The notes beneath the pieces are model-generated. The model did not search any database, was not told the DNA's origin, and saw only the letters and a program-made list of their open reading frames with translations. From contig NZ_ML123034.1 of the NCBI RefSeq assembly GCF_003846185.1, positions 4,789,615-4,853,614 on the forward strand: a DNA stretch of 64,000 nucleotides, given 5' to 3'. This document shows positions 28,201 through 36,500 of this stretch, piece by piece. The DNA comes from Streptomyces sp. ADI96-02. Its GTDB lineage: Bacteria; Actinomycetota; Actinomycetes; Streptomycetales; Streptomycetaceae. Position 1 is the stretch's first letter, and every line of letters starts with the position of its first letter. A program made the translations under genes and the position numbers.

Positions 28201-31200
28201 ACTCGGCGCGGGCTCCGGCCTGCTGCTCGCGCACATCGCCGGCCGAGTGGAGGAGTACTGGGCCACCGACTTCTCCCGCCCCGCGGTCGACCGGCTCCGC
28301 GACCAGGTGGCCCGAGCCGGACTGGCCGACCGGGTCCGGCTCCGCTGCCAGGCCGCCGACGACCTCACCGGACTGCCCGGGGGCGGCTTCGACACCGTGG
28401 TGCTCAACTCGGTCGTGCAGTACTTCCCCGACGAGCACTACCTCGCCCGGGTCCTGGAAGGAGCATGGGCACTGCTCGCTCCGGGCGGCCGGATCGTCCT
28501 CGGCGACATCCGGCGCGCGTCCTCCCTGCGCACGCTCCAGACGGGCGTCCGGAGCACGAAGCAGCCCGACGCGGCCCCGGCCGTGCTGCGCTCCACGGTG
28601 GACCAGGCCGTCCTGCTCGAAAAGGAGCTGGTGGTCGACCCCGAGTGGTTCCTGGACTGGTCGGGGCGGGCCGGGGCGAGCGGCGTCGAGGTGCGCGTCA
28701 AGGACGGCGTCCACCACAACGAGCTGACCCGGCACCGCTACGAGGCCGTGCTCCACAAGCCCGGCAACGGACCGGACGGCGAGCCGCACCGGCTCGACGG
28801 CGTCCCCCGCCTGCCCTGGGACGGCGACCTGGACCGGCTCGCCGAGCAGGTCCGCACCCGCCCGGAAGCGGTCGTGCGGATCACCGGAGTCCCGAACGCC
28901 CGGCTGACGGAGGAGGCCGCGGCGGCACGCGCGCTGGGCCTGGACGACTCCGATCCGCCGCTGCTGCCGCCGCTCGATCCCGCCGGGTTCCGCGCCTGGG
29001 CCGCCGGGCACGGCTGGGACGCGGTGGCGACCTGGTCGGCCGACGCGGTCGACCGGCTCGACCTGCTCCTCTTCCGCGACGGCCCGGTGGCCGGCGCCGC
29101 CCTCGCCGGCACCTACCTGCCGGCCACGGACGACCGCGCCCCGGTCAACGACCCGACGGCCGCCGGAGCCGTCACGGAGCTGCTGCCCGCCCTGCGCACC
29201 CACCTGCGGAACATCCTGCCCGAGTACATGGTCCCGGCCGCGATCGTCCCCATCGCCGCCGTACCGCTCACGGACAACGGCAAGCCCGACCGGCGCGCCC
29301 TGCCCGTCCCCGACTACTCGGCCGGCGGCGGCGGCCGGGCCCCGGCCACCCCGGAGGAGGAATCGCTGTGCGCCCTGTTCGCCGGGGTGCTCGGACTCGA
29401 CCGGGTCGGCGCGGACGACAACTTCTTCACCGTCGGCGGCCACTCGCTGCTCGCCACCCGGCTGGTCAGCCGCATCCGCGCCGAGCACGGCGTGGAGATC
29501 CCCATCCGGGTCGTCTTCCAGTCGCCCACCGCCGCCGGACTGGCCGCCCACCTGACCACCCTGAACACCGTCCGCCCGGCGCTCCGGCCGCAGGCCCGGC
29601 CCGAGCGGCTGCCGCTCTCCTACGCCCAGCAGCGGCTGTGGTTCATCTACCGCTTCGAGGGCCCCTCGGCGACCTACAACGTCTCCCTGGCCCTGCGCCT
29701 GCGCGGCGAACTCGACGCGGCGGCACTGAGGCAGGCCGTGAACGACGTCGTCGCACGGCACGAGTCGCTGCGCACCGTCTTCGGCGAGGCGGACGGACAG
29801 CCCTACCAGCACGTCCTGGAACCGGCCGCGCTCGACGTCCCCTGGGAGGAGCGCCGGATCGCCGAGGAGGAGCTGCCCGAGGCCCTGCGGGCGGCGGCGG
29901 GACGCCCGTTCGACCTGGAGGCCGAGATCCCCGTACGGTCCTGGCTGCTGCGGACCGGTGAACGCGAGGCGGTGTTCCTGATCGGCGCGCACCACATAGC
30001 CGCCGACGGCTGGTCGGCGCTCCCGCTCGCGCAGGACCTCACCACCGCGTACGCGGCCCGCCGCTCCGGCCGTGCGCCCGACTGGGAACCGCTGCCCGTG
30101 CAGTACGCCGACTACACCCTCTGGCAACGCGACCTGCTGGGGGACCGGGACGTCCCCGGCAGCCTCTACCGGCGGCAACTGGACTACTGGACGACGACGC
30201 TGGCCGGCCTGCCCGAGACCGTCACGCCCCCCGCCGACCGGGCACGGCCCGCCGTCGCCTCCTACGCCGGGGACGTGGTGCCGCTCACCCTCGACCCGGG
30301 GCTCACCGACGGGGTGCGGCGGCTGGCCGAGGAGAACGGCGCCACGGTGTCGATGGTGCTCCAGGCGGCACTCGCCGCGCTGCTCACCCGGCTCGGCGCG
30401 GGTACGGACGTGCCGATCGGCTCGCCCATCGCCGGACGCACCGACGAAGCGCTCCAGCGGCTGGTCGGCTTCTTCGTCAACACCTGGGTGCTGCGGGCGG
30501 ACACCTCGGGCGACCCCGCCTTCACCGAACTCCTCGGCCGGGTCCGCGAGAACAGCCTCGCCGCCTACGACCACCAGGACATCCCGTTCGAGCACCTGGT
30601 CGAGGTGCTCAACCCGGTCCGCTCGCCCGCCCACCACCCGCTCTTCCAGGTGTGCCTGGCGCTCCAGAACAACGCGCGGCCCACGTTCGACCTGCCGGGC
30701 CTCGCCGTGTCGGAGGAGCCGTTCTTCCTGGGCACCTCGCGCTTCGACCTCTTCATCAGCCTCACCGAACGGGACGAGGACGGCGATCCGGCCCGCATCG
30801 ACGGGTTCGTGGAGTACGCGACCGAGCTGTTCGACTCCGCCACGGTCACCGCCCTGCTGGAGCGCTGGCTGCACTTCCTGCGCCAGGCGGTCGCCGAGCC
30901 GCACACGCCCATCGGGGCGATCGACGTCGTCACCGAGGAGGAGCGCGCGGCGCTGACCCGCTGGGGCGGCGCGGGCCCGGACGCCCGGTTCGCGGCCGGC
31001 ACCCTCCACGAGCGGTTCGCGGCCGTGGCCGCCGCGACCCCCGACGCGACCGCCCTGGTCGCCGCCGACACCGGGCGGAGCTGGACGTACGCCGAACTGG
31101 ACCACTGGGCCAACCGCCTGGCCCACCACTTCCGGGCCCGCGGGGCGCGCCCGGACAGCCGGGTCGCGCTCGTACTGGAGCGTTCGCCGCTGCTGGTCGC

Positions 31201-34200
31201 CGCCGTCCTCGGCGTCCTGAAGACCGGTGCCGCGTACGTCCCGGTCGACCCCACCTACCCGCCCGAGCGCATCGAGCTGCTGCTCGCGGACCTCGAACCG
31301 GCCGTCACCGTCGACGAGAGCCTCGCCGACGAGGACCTCGGCCACCTGCCCGACTCACCGCCCGAGGCCGCCGGGGCCACCGAGCACGGCGTCGCCTACG
31401 TGATGTACACCTCCGGCTCCACCGGCCGCCCCAAGGGGGTCGAGGCGACCCACCGGAACGTGGCCGGCCTGGCGCTCGACGGCTGCTTCGCCACGGCCGC
31501 CCACCGCCGCGTCCTCGTCCACTCGCCGCACACCTTCGACGCGTCGACGTACGAGATGTGGGTGCCGCTGCTCGGCGGCGGCACGGCCGTGGTGGCCCGC
31601 GCCGGGCGGCCCGACACCGCCGAACTCGCCAGGGCGGTCACCGAGCAGGAGATCACCGCGCTCTGGCTGACCGCCGGACTGTTCGCCGTCATGGCCGAAC
31701 AGCACGCCGCGTGCTTCCGCACCGTACGGGAGGTGTGGGCGGGCGGCGACGTCCTCTCGCCGACCGCCGTCCGCGCGGTCCTCGACGCCTGCCCCGGCAC
31801 CACCGTGGTCAACGGCTACGGCCCGACGGAGACCACCACGTTCGCCTCCCGCCACCGGGTGGCGTCCGAGGCGGAGTGCACCGACCCGCTGCCCATCGGC
31901 ACGCCCATGGACGGCACCCGGCTCCTCGTCCTCGACGACCGGCTGCGACCGGTGCCGCCCGGCGTGGTGGGCGAGCTGTACATCGGCGGCGACGGAGTGG
32001 CGCGCGGCTACGCGGACCGGCCGGGCCTGACCGCCGCCCGGTTCCCGGCCGACCCGTCCGGTCCGCCCGGAGCGCGCGTCTACCGGACCGGCGACCTGGT
32101 GCGCTGGGACAGCGCCGGCCGCCTCCACTACGTCGGCCGCGGCGACGACCAGATCAAACTGCGCGGCTTCCGGGTCGAACCGGGCGAGCTGGAGGCGGTG
32201 CTGCGCGAACAGGACGGCGTGGCGAACGCCGTGGTCGCCGTGCGTCGGGACCGGCTCGGCGAACAGGGCATGGTCGCCTACGTGGTGCCCGACAGCTCCG
32301 CCCCCACCGGCCGCGACGCCGCCGAACAGGTCGTCGAATGGCGGGAGATCTACGACACGATGTACGGGGGCACGGACACCGGCGGCGACGGGGTCGGCGA
32401 GGACTTCACCGGCTGGAACAGCTCGTACACCGGCCGCCCCATCCCGCTGCCGCAGATGCGGGAGTGGCGCGAGGCGGTCCTGCGGCGGGTGCGGGCCCTG
32501 CGCCCGCGCCGGGTCCTGGAGATCGGCGTCGGCTCGGGCCTGCTCCTCGGCCCGCTGGCGGCGGAGGCCGAGGAGTACTGGGGCACCGACTTCTCGGCGC
32601 CCGTCATCGAGCGGCTGCGGGCCCAGACCGGCGCGGACCGGCGGCTGTCGGACCGGGTGACCCTGCGCTGCCAGCCCGCCGACGACCCCGACGGCCTTCC
32701 CGCCGGGTACTTCGACACGGTGATCCTGAACTCGGTCGTGCAGTACTTCCCCGACGGCGACTACCTCAGCCGGGTGCTCGACCTCGCGATGGACCGGCTC
32801 GCACCCGGCGGGCGCGTCGTGATCGGCGACGTCCGCAACTACCGCACCCTGCGCACGTTCGCCGCCGCGGTCCACCGCTGCCGGCAGCCCGACGACGGCC
32901 CGGCCGGTGTGCGGGCCGCCGTCGAACGAGCGGTGCTCGGCGAGAAGGAACTCCTCGTCGACCCCGCCTTCTTCACCCGCTGGGCCGAGTCCCGGCCGGA
33001 CCCCGTCGTCGCCGACATCCGCCTCAAGCAGGGGACCCACCACAACGAGCTGACCCGCCACCGCTACGAGGCCGTCCTGCACAAGGAGCCGGCTGAGCAG
33101 CTGGGCCTCGGCGACCTCGCCGAGGAGGTCTGGGGCGCGGAGGTCCGCGAACTGGGGGACCTGGAGGCCGCGTTGGCCCGGCACGGTGGCCGGCTGCGCC
33201 TGACGCGCGTGCCGAACGCCCGGCTGGCCGGAGAGGCCGCCGAATGGGGAGCCCCCGCCGAGACGGGCGGCACGCTCGACCCGGCCGACCTGGAGGCGTG
33301 GGGAGCCCGGCGAGGGCTCGCCGTGTACTGCACCTGGTCGGCGCAGGCGGCCGACTGCTTCGAGGCGGCGGTCCTGCCCGACGTCGACGCCCTGTGCTGC
33401 GACGGCCTCCACCGCCCTGCCGCCGCCCGGCAGGGCCGTCCGGTGAACGTGCCCGCCGTCTCCCGCCGCGCCTCCCGGCTGCCCTCCCTGCTGCGCGAGC
33501 GGCTGGCGGGCCGGCTCCCGCAGTTCATGATGCCCGGCGAGATCGTGGTCCTCGACCGGCTGCCGCTCACCGAGAACGGCAAGGTCGACCGCGCCGCGCT
33601 CCCCGACCCGGACCCGGTGGAGGGCGACTACCGCGCCCCGCGCACCCCGCGCGAGGAGGAGCTCGCCGCCCTCTTCGCCGAAGTGCTGGGCCTGGACCGG
33701 ATCGGCGTCGACGACGACTTCTTCGCCTGCGGCGGCCACTCCCTGCGGCTGACCCGCCTGGTCTGGCGGATCCACGAGAAGCTCGGCGTGGACGTCCCGA
33801 TCCGCACGGTGTTCCAGTACCCGACCGTCGCCGAACTGGCGCCGCACTTGTCCTCCGACACCGACGCCGCCTTCGAGGACCCCTTCTCCGTCCTGCTGCC
33901 GATCCGCACCGAGGGCACCCGGCCCCCGCTGTGGTGGCTGCATCCCGGCGGCGGGCTGAGCTGGCCCTACCTGGGCTTCGCCCGGCACGTGGACCCGGCC
34001 TGGCCGCTCTACGGCATCCAGGCGCGCGGCTTCGACGGGAGCACCCCGCCGGCCGCCTCCATCGAGGAGATGGTCGACGACTACCTCGCCCAGGTGCTCC
34101 AGGTCCAGCCCAGCGGCCCCTACCACCTCCTCGGCTGGTCCTTCGGCGGCACCCTGGCGCACGCCATGGCCGCCGAACTCCAGCGCCGGGGGCACGAGGT

Positions 34201-34618
34201 GGCGCTCCTGGCCCTGCTGGACGCCGCACCCTCGAAGCACTTCGCCGACCTGGAGGCCCTGGACGAAGCCATGGTCCGGCGATTCCTCGCCAACTACATG
34301 GGACACCTGGCCGGAATGGAGGAGTACCCCGCCCTGGTCGCCACCGCGTCCGCCATCTTCGTGGGACAGATGGAGCAGATGCGGCGGTTCACATCACCGC
34401 GGTTCCAGGGCGACGTCGTCTTCTTCAACGCACTCCTCGACCCGGAGACCCACGACAAGCGGGAACTGGAGGAGGAACTGGAAGTGCTCTGGCAGGAGCA
34501 CGTCGACGGCCGAATCCGGCGTATCGACATCGCCTGCGCGCACAACGAGATGTACTGGCCGCGGAACGCGGCCGAGATCAGCCGGGCCGTCAACCGGATA
34601 CTCCGGGCGGCGCGGTGA
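25202..34618 (+). CDS. ecm7: NRPS 2: C-A(Cys)-MT-T-C-A(Val)-MT-T-TE
   Basis: This is a 3138-residue bimodular synthetase starting eight bases after NRPS 1, with its ribosome site inside that gene's end. C3 has H-H-I-A-G-D-G near residue 130. A3 reads D-L-F-D-F-S-L-V-W and carries the Cys-type G-G-A-T-E-A. An N-methyltransferase (L-E-L-G-A-G-S-G-L-L-L near 998) is inserted before A10; T has Ser1415. C4 has H-H-I-A-A-D-G. A4 reads D-A-Y-W-W-G-G-T-F, a Val code, with a second methyltransferase (about 2439); T has Ser2847. The terminal thioesterase has G-W-S-F-G-G with Ser2980. It should build N-Me-Cys-N-Me-Val, then dimerise and macrocyclise two tetrapeptides through D-Ser. Confidence 0.94.
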   Translation: MTPLSYAQRRMWFINRFEGPSSTYNIPLLLRFRGPLDRDALRAAFHDVMMRHDVLRTVFGEVDGQPFQRLLDPADLELPWKDWGRVAPDRVAGVVASVTGSWFDLEVDVPLRGCVLQTGDEEFLQVLVVHHIAGDGASLAPLARDVSTAYRARVAGAAPDWAELPVQYADYARWQRELLGDETDPDSLLSVQTAYWREELAGVSRPLPLPLDRPRPAMMTFRGGSVPAGLPSRLLAEVEKLATSRGVTVSMVLQAALVVLLHRLGGGRDVTLGSPIAGRTDEALNDLVGFFVNTWTLRVQLSAERSFAWVLEQVRQKAIVAYDHQDVPFERLVELLRPERSTAHHPFFQVVFAWQNNTPPHLDLPGLAVTMEPLPTGSAKFDLFFNLAPDAATGSVVGEIEYATDLFDRSTVEEIAEAFTAVVEEVVADPRTLVGGTPPGGAEPERTGGRLDADERRKILVEWNDTARPFPCPGPVHLLFEEQAARRPDAIALRWAGGTLTYGALNRWANRIAWDLKERGVGPETVVGISILRGPAMIAAVFGVHKAGGAYLPIEPALPDDRVAGMLADAGCTLVLSTADTERWTEGEGVDVVELLDEGRPGPDHDPEPTAGPDSTAYIVFTSGSTGKPKGVAVTHRPVHNLLDWCYRTFAFGPDDVALCVTSLGFDLSVFDVFGLLGCGGGVYIADAVQQRDPQLLLDVLLTEPITFWDSVPTTLNQVASLLTDDTAYPGAGDLRLVFLSGDYTPLSLPDEVRRVFTSAEIVSLGGATEATVWSNYYRVREIDPDWRSIPYGRPIDNARYHVLDEDMEPTPVGVEGDLYIGGDCLCTGYVNRPELTAERFVRDPFSTREGDRLYRTGDRAAYFPDGNLCFLGRADHQVKLRGFRVEPGEVEHALVRHPAVRQAIVTAREDRPGDSRLVAYVVPDTAAARHAGGGGERVEEWQEVYDQAYSHDAGHGFGEDFTGWNSSYTGAPIPLEEMRAWRDAAVERVLCRSPRRVLELGAGSGLLLAHIAGRVEEYWATDFSRPAVDRLRDQVARAGLADRVRLRCQAADDLTGLPGGGFDTVVLNSVVQYFPDEHYLARVLEGAWALLAPGGRIVLGDIRRASSLRTLQTGVRSTKQPDAAPAVLRSTVDQAVLLEKELVVDPEWFLDWSGRAGASGVEVRVKDGVHHNELTRHRYEAVLHKPGNGPDGEPHRLDGVPRLPWDGDLDRLAEQVRTRPEAVVRITGVPNARLTEEAAAARALGLDDSDPPLLPPLDPAGFRAWAAGHGWDAVATWSADAVDRLDLLLFRDGPVAGAALAGTYLPATDDRAPVNDPTAAGAVTELLPALRTHLRNILPEYMVPAAIVPIAAVPLTDNGKPDRRALPVPDYSAGGGGRAPATPEEESLCALFAGVLGLDRVGADDNFFTVGGHSLLATRLVSRIRAEHGVEIPIRVVFQSPTAAGLAAHLTTLNTVRPALRPQARPERLPLSYAQQRLWFIYRFEGPSATYNVSLALRLRGELDAAALRQAVNDVVARHESLRTVFGEADGQPYQHVLEPAALDVPWEERRIAEEELPEALRAAAGRPFDLEAEIPVRSWLLRTGEREAVFLIGAHHIAADGWSALPLAQDLTTAYAARRSGRAPDWEPLPVQYADYTLWQRDLLGDRDVPGSLYRRQLDYWTTTLAGLPETVTPPADRARPAVASYAGDVVPLTLDPGLTDGVRRLAEENGATVSMVLQAALAALLTRLGAGTDVPIGSPIAGRTDEALQRLVGFFVNTWVLRADTSGDPAFTELLGRVRENSLAAYDHQDIPFEHLVEVLNPVRSPAHHPLFQVCLALQNNARPTFDLPGLAVSEEPFFLGTSRFDLFISLTERDEDGDPARIDGFVEYATELFDSATVTALLERWLHFLRQAVAEPHTPIGAIDVVTEEERAALTRWGGAGPDARFAAGTLHERFAAVAAATPDATALVAADTGRSWTYAELDHWANRLAHHFRARGARPDSRVALVLERSPLLVAAVLGVLKTGAAYVPVDPTYPPERIELLLADLEPAVTVDESLADEDLGHLPDSPPEAAGATEHGVAYVMYTSGSTGRPKGVEATHRNVAGLALDGCFATAAHRRVLVHSPHTFDASTYEMWVPLLGGGTAVVARAGRPDTAELARAVTEQEITALWLTAGLFAVMAEQHAACFRTVREVWAGGDVLSPTAVRAVLDACPGTTVVNGYGPTETTTFASRHRVASEAECTDPLPIGTPMDGTRLLVLDDRLRPVPPGVVGELYIGGDGVARGYADRPGLTAARFPADPSGPPGARVYRTGDLVRWDSAGRLHYVGRGDDQIKLRGFRVEPGELEAVLREQDGVANAVVAVRRDRLGEQGMVAYVVPDSSAPTGRDAAEQVVEWREIYDTMYGGTDTGGDGVGEDFTGWNSSYTGRPIPLPQMREWREAVLRRVRALRPRRVLEIGVGSGLLLGPLAAEAEEYWGTDFSAPVIERLRAQTGADRRLSDRVTLRCQPADDPDGLPAGYFDTVILNSVVQYFPDGDYLSRVLDLAMDRLAPGGRVVIGDVRNYRTLRTFAAAVHRCRQPDDGPAGVRAAVERAVLGEKELLVDPAFFTRWAESRPDPVVADIRLKQGTHHNELTRHRYEAVLHKEPAEQLGLGDLAEEVWGAEVRELGDLEAALARHGGRLRLTRVPNARLAGEAAEWGAPAETGGTLDPADLEAWGARRGLAVYCTWSAQAADCFEAAVLPDVDALCCDGLHRPAAARQGRPVNVPAVSRRASRLPSLLRERLAGRLPQFMMPGEIVVLDRLPLTENGKVDRAALPDPDPVEGDYRAPRTPREEELAALFAEVLGLDRIGVDDDFFACGGHSLRLTRLVWRIHEKLGVDVPIRTVFQYPTVAELAPHLSSDTDAAFEDPFSVLLPIRTEGTRPPLWWLHPGGGLSWPYLGFARHVDPAWPLYGIQARGFDGSTPPAASIEEMVDDYLAQVLQVQPSGPYHLLGWSFGGTLAHAMAAELQRRGHEVALLALLDAAPSKHFADLEALDEAMVRRFLANYMGHLAGMEEYPALVATASAIFVGQMEQMRRFTSPRFQGDVVFFNALLDPETHDKRELEEELEVLWQEHVDGRIRRIDIACAHNEMYWPRNAAEISRAVNRILRAAR

Positions 34619-34661
34619 CCCCGACCGAACGTCGGCCGGTGGAGAGAGTGGGAGGACACCA

Positions 34662-34874
34662 GTGAGCGTCAATCCGTTCGACGACGAGAGCGGCCGTTTC
34701 CTCGTGCTGGTCAACGACGAGGACCAGCACTCGCTGTGGCCGGCCTTCGCCGATGTGCCGGCCGGCTGGCGCAGAGTCTTCGGCCCCGCGGGAAGACCGG
34801 AGAGCGTCGCCTACGTGGAGGAGCACTGGACCGACATGAGGCCGCGCGGCCTCCGGGAGGCGATGAACGGCTGA
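34662..34874 (+). CDS. ecm8: MbtH-like protein
   Basis: This 70-residue protein has the MbtH pattern: N-P-F-D-D-E near the start, H-S-L-W-P-A-F, P-x-G-W-R-R-V-F-G, then Y-V-E-E-H-W-T-D-M-R-P. The three conserved tryptophans are present. MbtH proteins bind adenylation domains and are needed for their folding or activity. In the echinomycin system the homologue supports the Trp-activating didomain and so beta-hydroxytryptophan formation; the large NRPSs may also use it. GTG 34662 follows GGGAGGACACC, 43 bases after the NRPS stop, so it is probably co-transcribed. Confidence 0.93.
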   Translation: MSVNPFDDESGRFLVLVNDEDQHSLWPAFADVPAGWRRVFGPAGRPESVAYVEEHWTDMRPRGLREAMNG

Positions 34875-34935
34875 GACCGTGCCGTGAGGTACGGATCCGA
34901 GAACGTGCCGTAGGGGCGAACGCGGCCTCCGCGGT

Positions 34936-34969
34936 CGCAGGCCGTGACGACGGACACCCACGGCCTGCG
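34936..34969 (+). terminator. Hairpin terminator after the NRPS-MbtH operon
   Basis: A perfect 11-bp inverted repeat, CGCAGGCCGTG and its complement, with a 12-base loop. It lies 60 bases after the MbtH stop and before the regulator gene. Confidence 0.65.
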
Positions 34970-35058
34970 GCCGTTCATGCCCGTACGGCGGACGTGCAAG
35001 GGGCCGTCGTCCGGGCGGGGACAGCGACCATCCATCTGTGACAGCGGGAGCGTGTGCT

Positions 35059-35565
35059 GTGAGAGGCACAAAAAGCGATGTCATGTTCGTCCGATGGCCG
35101 GCACAGATCGACCTTCGGAACCGATGTAAGAAGGAAGGCATACCCCGCCTTCTCGTGGTCGAGGGAGGTGCCCATCCGCCGGTCTGCAACGACCCCTTCG
35201 AGGACTGGGTACGCGCGCCCATCTCCCGGGAGGATCTCGACGCCCGGGTCACGGCGCTCCAGAACCGGCTCGACAGTCAGCAGCTTCCCACTCTCGACTC
35301 GGCCGGAACGCTCTGTTTCGGCCCGCACTCGATCACCATCTCGAACGTCCAGACCGAACTGATGGAACTGCTCATCGAGCACTTCGGCGAAGTGGTGTAC
35401 CGCAACGAACTCGCCCAGCGGCTCGCACAGCACGTACAGCGGCCGACCCGGAACTCGCTGGACCTCCACATCATGCGGCTCCGCCGGCGGCTGTCCCTGC
35501 TCAACCTGGTCATCCGCACGGCCTGGGGCCGGGGCTACGTACTGGAGTCCGAGACGCCCCAGTGA
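35059..35565 (+). CDS. OmpR/PhoB-type winged-helix regulator with a degenerate N-terminal domain
   Basis: This is a protein of about 168 residues. The C-terminal 95 residues form a Trans_reg_C winged helix: E-L-M-E-L-L-I-E-H, then the recognition region S-L-D-L-H-I-M-R-L-R-R-R-L, and the closing T-A-W-G-R-G-Y-V-L. The N-terminal 65 residues resemble the end of a receiver fold but lack a recognisable phospho-acceptor Asp and an acidic pocket, so it is unlikely to be a standard response regulator. No sensor kinase is adjacent. It is the best candidate for the cluster's pathway-specific activator. GTG 35059 has GGGAG eight bases upstream; GTG 35038 is an in-frame alternative. Confidence 0.8.
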   Translation: MRGTKSDVMFVRWPAQIDLRNRCKKEGIPRLLVVEGGAHPPVCNDPFEDWVRAPISREDLDARVTALQNRLDSQQLPTLDSAGTLCFGPHSITISNVQTELMELLIEHFGEVVYRNELAQRLAQHVQRPTRNSLDLHIMRLRRRLSLLNLVIRTAWGRGYVLESETPQ

Positions 35566-35585
35566 TCCGCGGCGGGCCGTTCGTC

Positions 35586-35609
35586 CGGCCCCGGCCCGTG
35601 CCGGGGCCG
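35586..35609. terminator. Bidirectional hairpin between convergent regulator and dioxygenase
   Basis: A perfect 10-bp stem (CGGCCCCGGC and its complement) with a CCGT loop lies 20 bases after the regulator stop and 9 bases after the dioxygenase stop on the other strand. It can serve both genes. Confidence 0.7.
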
Positions 35610-35618
35610 CGGCGACCG

Positions 35619-36314
35619 TCAGGACGGGCGGACCTTCCCGCGCGACCGGCGCAGTTCGGGGAAGGGTCTGGAGGTGCGGCGGGCGAGGAAGTCCACACCG
35701 CTCGACCCGCCGGTCCCGCTCTGCTCCCCGACCATCCCGGAGACCAGGGCCAGATGAGCCACCTTCCAGTGCCAGTACCCGTTCCCGAGATCCACCAGCG
35801 CCTCGGCGACACGGTGCAGCACTCCGGACTCCACGCCCCGCCGGCACACGTCGGGCACCGTCTGCCCGTGGTAGTCGGCCGCCGCCGTGAACGCCTCGTA
35901 CAGGCTGCCCGGATCGTGCTCGTTGCCCAGCAGCGCGGTGAGCCGCCGGAACTGCGTCGACTGCGCGCCGCTCGCCGTGCCCAGATGGGGCCGGAACGCG
36001 GCGAAACAGCGCAACGGCAATTTCTCCAGCACCAGCACCTGCTGCTGGAGCACCCGGACGATATCGGCGGCCCGCAGCAGGAATTCGAGCCCCAGCTCCA
36101 GATCGTGCGGGTCACAGGGCGGCACGAGCGATTCGACGGCGGCGTCCAGATCCGCGGCCAGCTGCTTCAGCCACAGTTCGCAGGACTGGTGGGTGATGAT
36201 GAAAAACTGCTCGGCCAGGACCACCGCGCGGCCGGCCGTGTGCGGGGCCCTCGGCTCCTGGAGCGAAAGAAGGGTCTCCATCCGCAGATAATCCGCATAC
36301 GTCAGATCACTCAA
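35619..36314 (-). CDS. ecm11: Tryptophan 2,3-dioxygenase
   Basis: This is a 231-residue heme dioxygenase. It shows the TDO start T-Y-A-D-Y-L-R-M-E-T-L-L, then F-I-I-T-H-Q-S-C-E-L-W-L-K-Q with the active-site His, and Y-W-H-W-K-V-A-H near the C-terminus with the proximal heme-ligand His, followed by T-G-G-S-S-G-V-D-F-L. It cleaves the indole ring of Trp, here probably beta-hydroxy-Trp, to the N-formylkynurenine, committing Trp to the chromophore. The TTG start at 36314 is chosen because GAGGAGG sits seven bases before it; a longer frame is unconserved. It is divergent from the P450, with a shared 186-base promoter region. Confidence 0.9.
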   Translation of the reverse strand: MSDLTYADYLRMETLLSLQEPRAPHTAGRAVVLAEQFFIITHQSCELWLKQLAADLDAAVESLVPPCDPHDLELGLEFLLRAADIVRVLQQQVLVLEKLPLRCFAAFRPHLGTASGAQSTQFRRLTALLGNEHDPGSLYEAFTAAADYHGQTVPDVCRRGVESGVLHRVAEALVDLGNGYWHWKVAHLALVSGMVGEQSGTGGSSGVDFLARRTSRPFPELRRSRGKVRPS

Positions 36315-36423
36315 GGCGCTGCCTCCTCGTACGGTGCGATCATCCGGCCTTCGGTGAATATCCTGGTGAGTCCGGTGACCCTTTCCCCGAGCATGGCACC
36401 GAAGCGGCCTCCGGAATCGCACT

Positions 36424-36449
36424 CTTTCTCCTCTCATTCAAGGAGAAAG
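36424..36449. promoter_or_regulatory. 9-bp inverted repeat in the dioxygenase/P450 divergent promoter
   Basis: CTTTCTCCT and AGGAGAAAG form a perfect inverted repeat with an 8-base AT-rich loop, about 50 bases before the P450 start and 110 bases before the dioxygenase start. A shared operator for both genes is plausible. Confidence 0.45.
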
Positions 36450-36500
36450 ACCTGGGCAAGAAATCTTCGGAGCCACAGGCGCCGTTGCCACGCTTTCGGC

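Noticed and set aside
26090..31345. A 1751-codon reverse-strand frame and similar long antisense frames in the NRPS region
   Set aside because: They are antisense to strongly motif-bearing NRPS domains and are rich in Gly, Val, Arg and Asp with no domain, as expected in 72-75% GC DNA.
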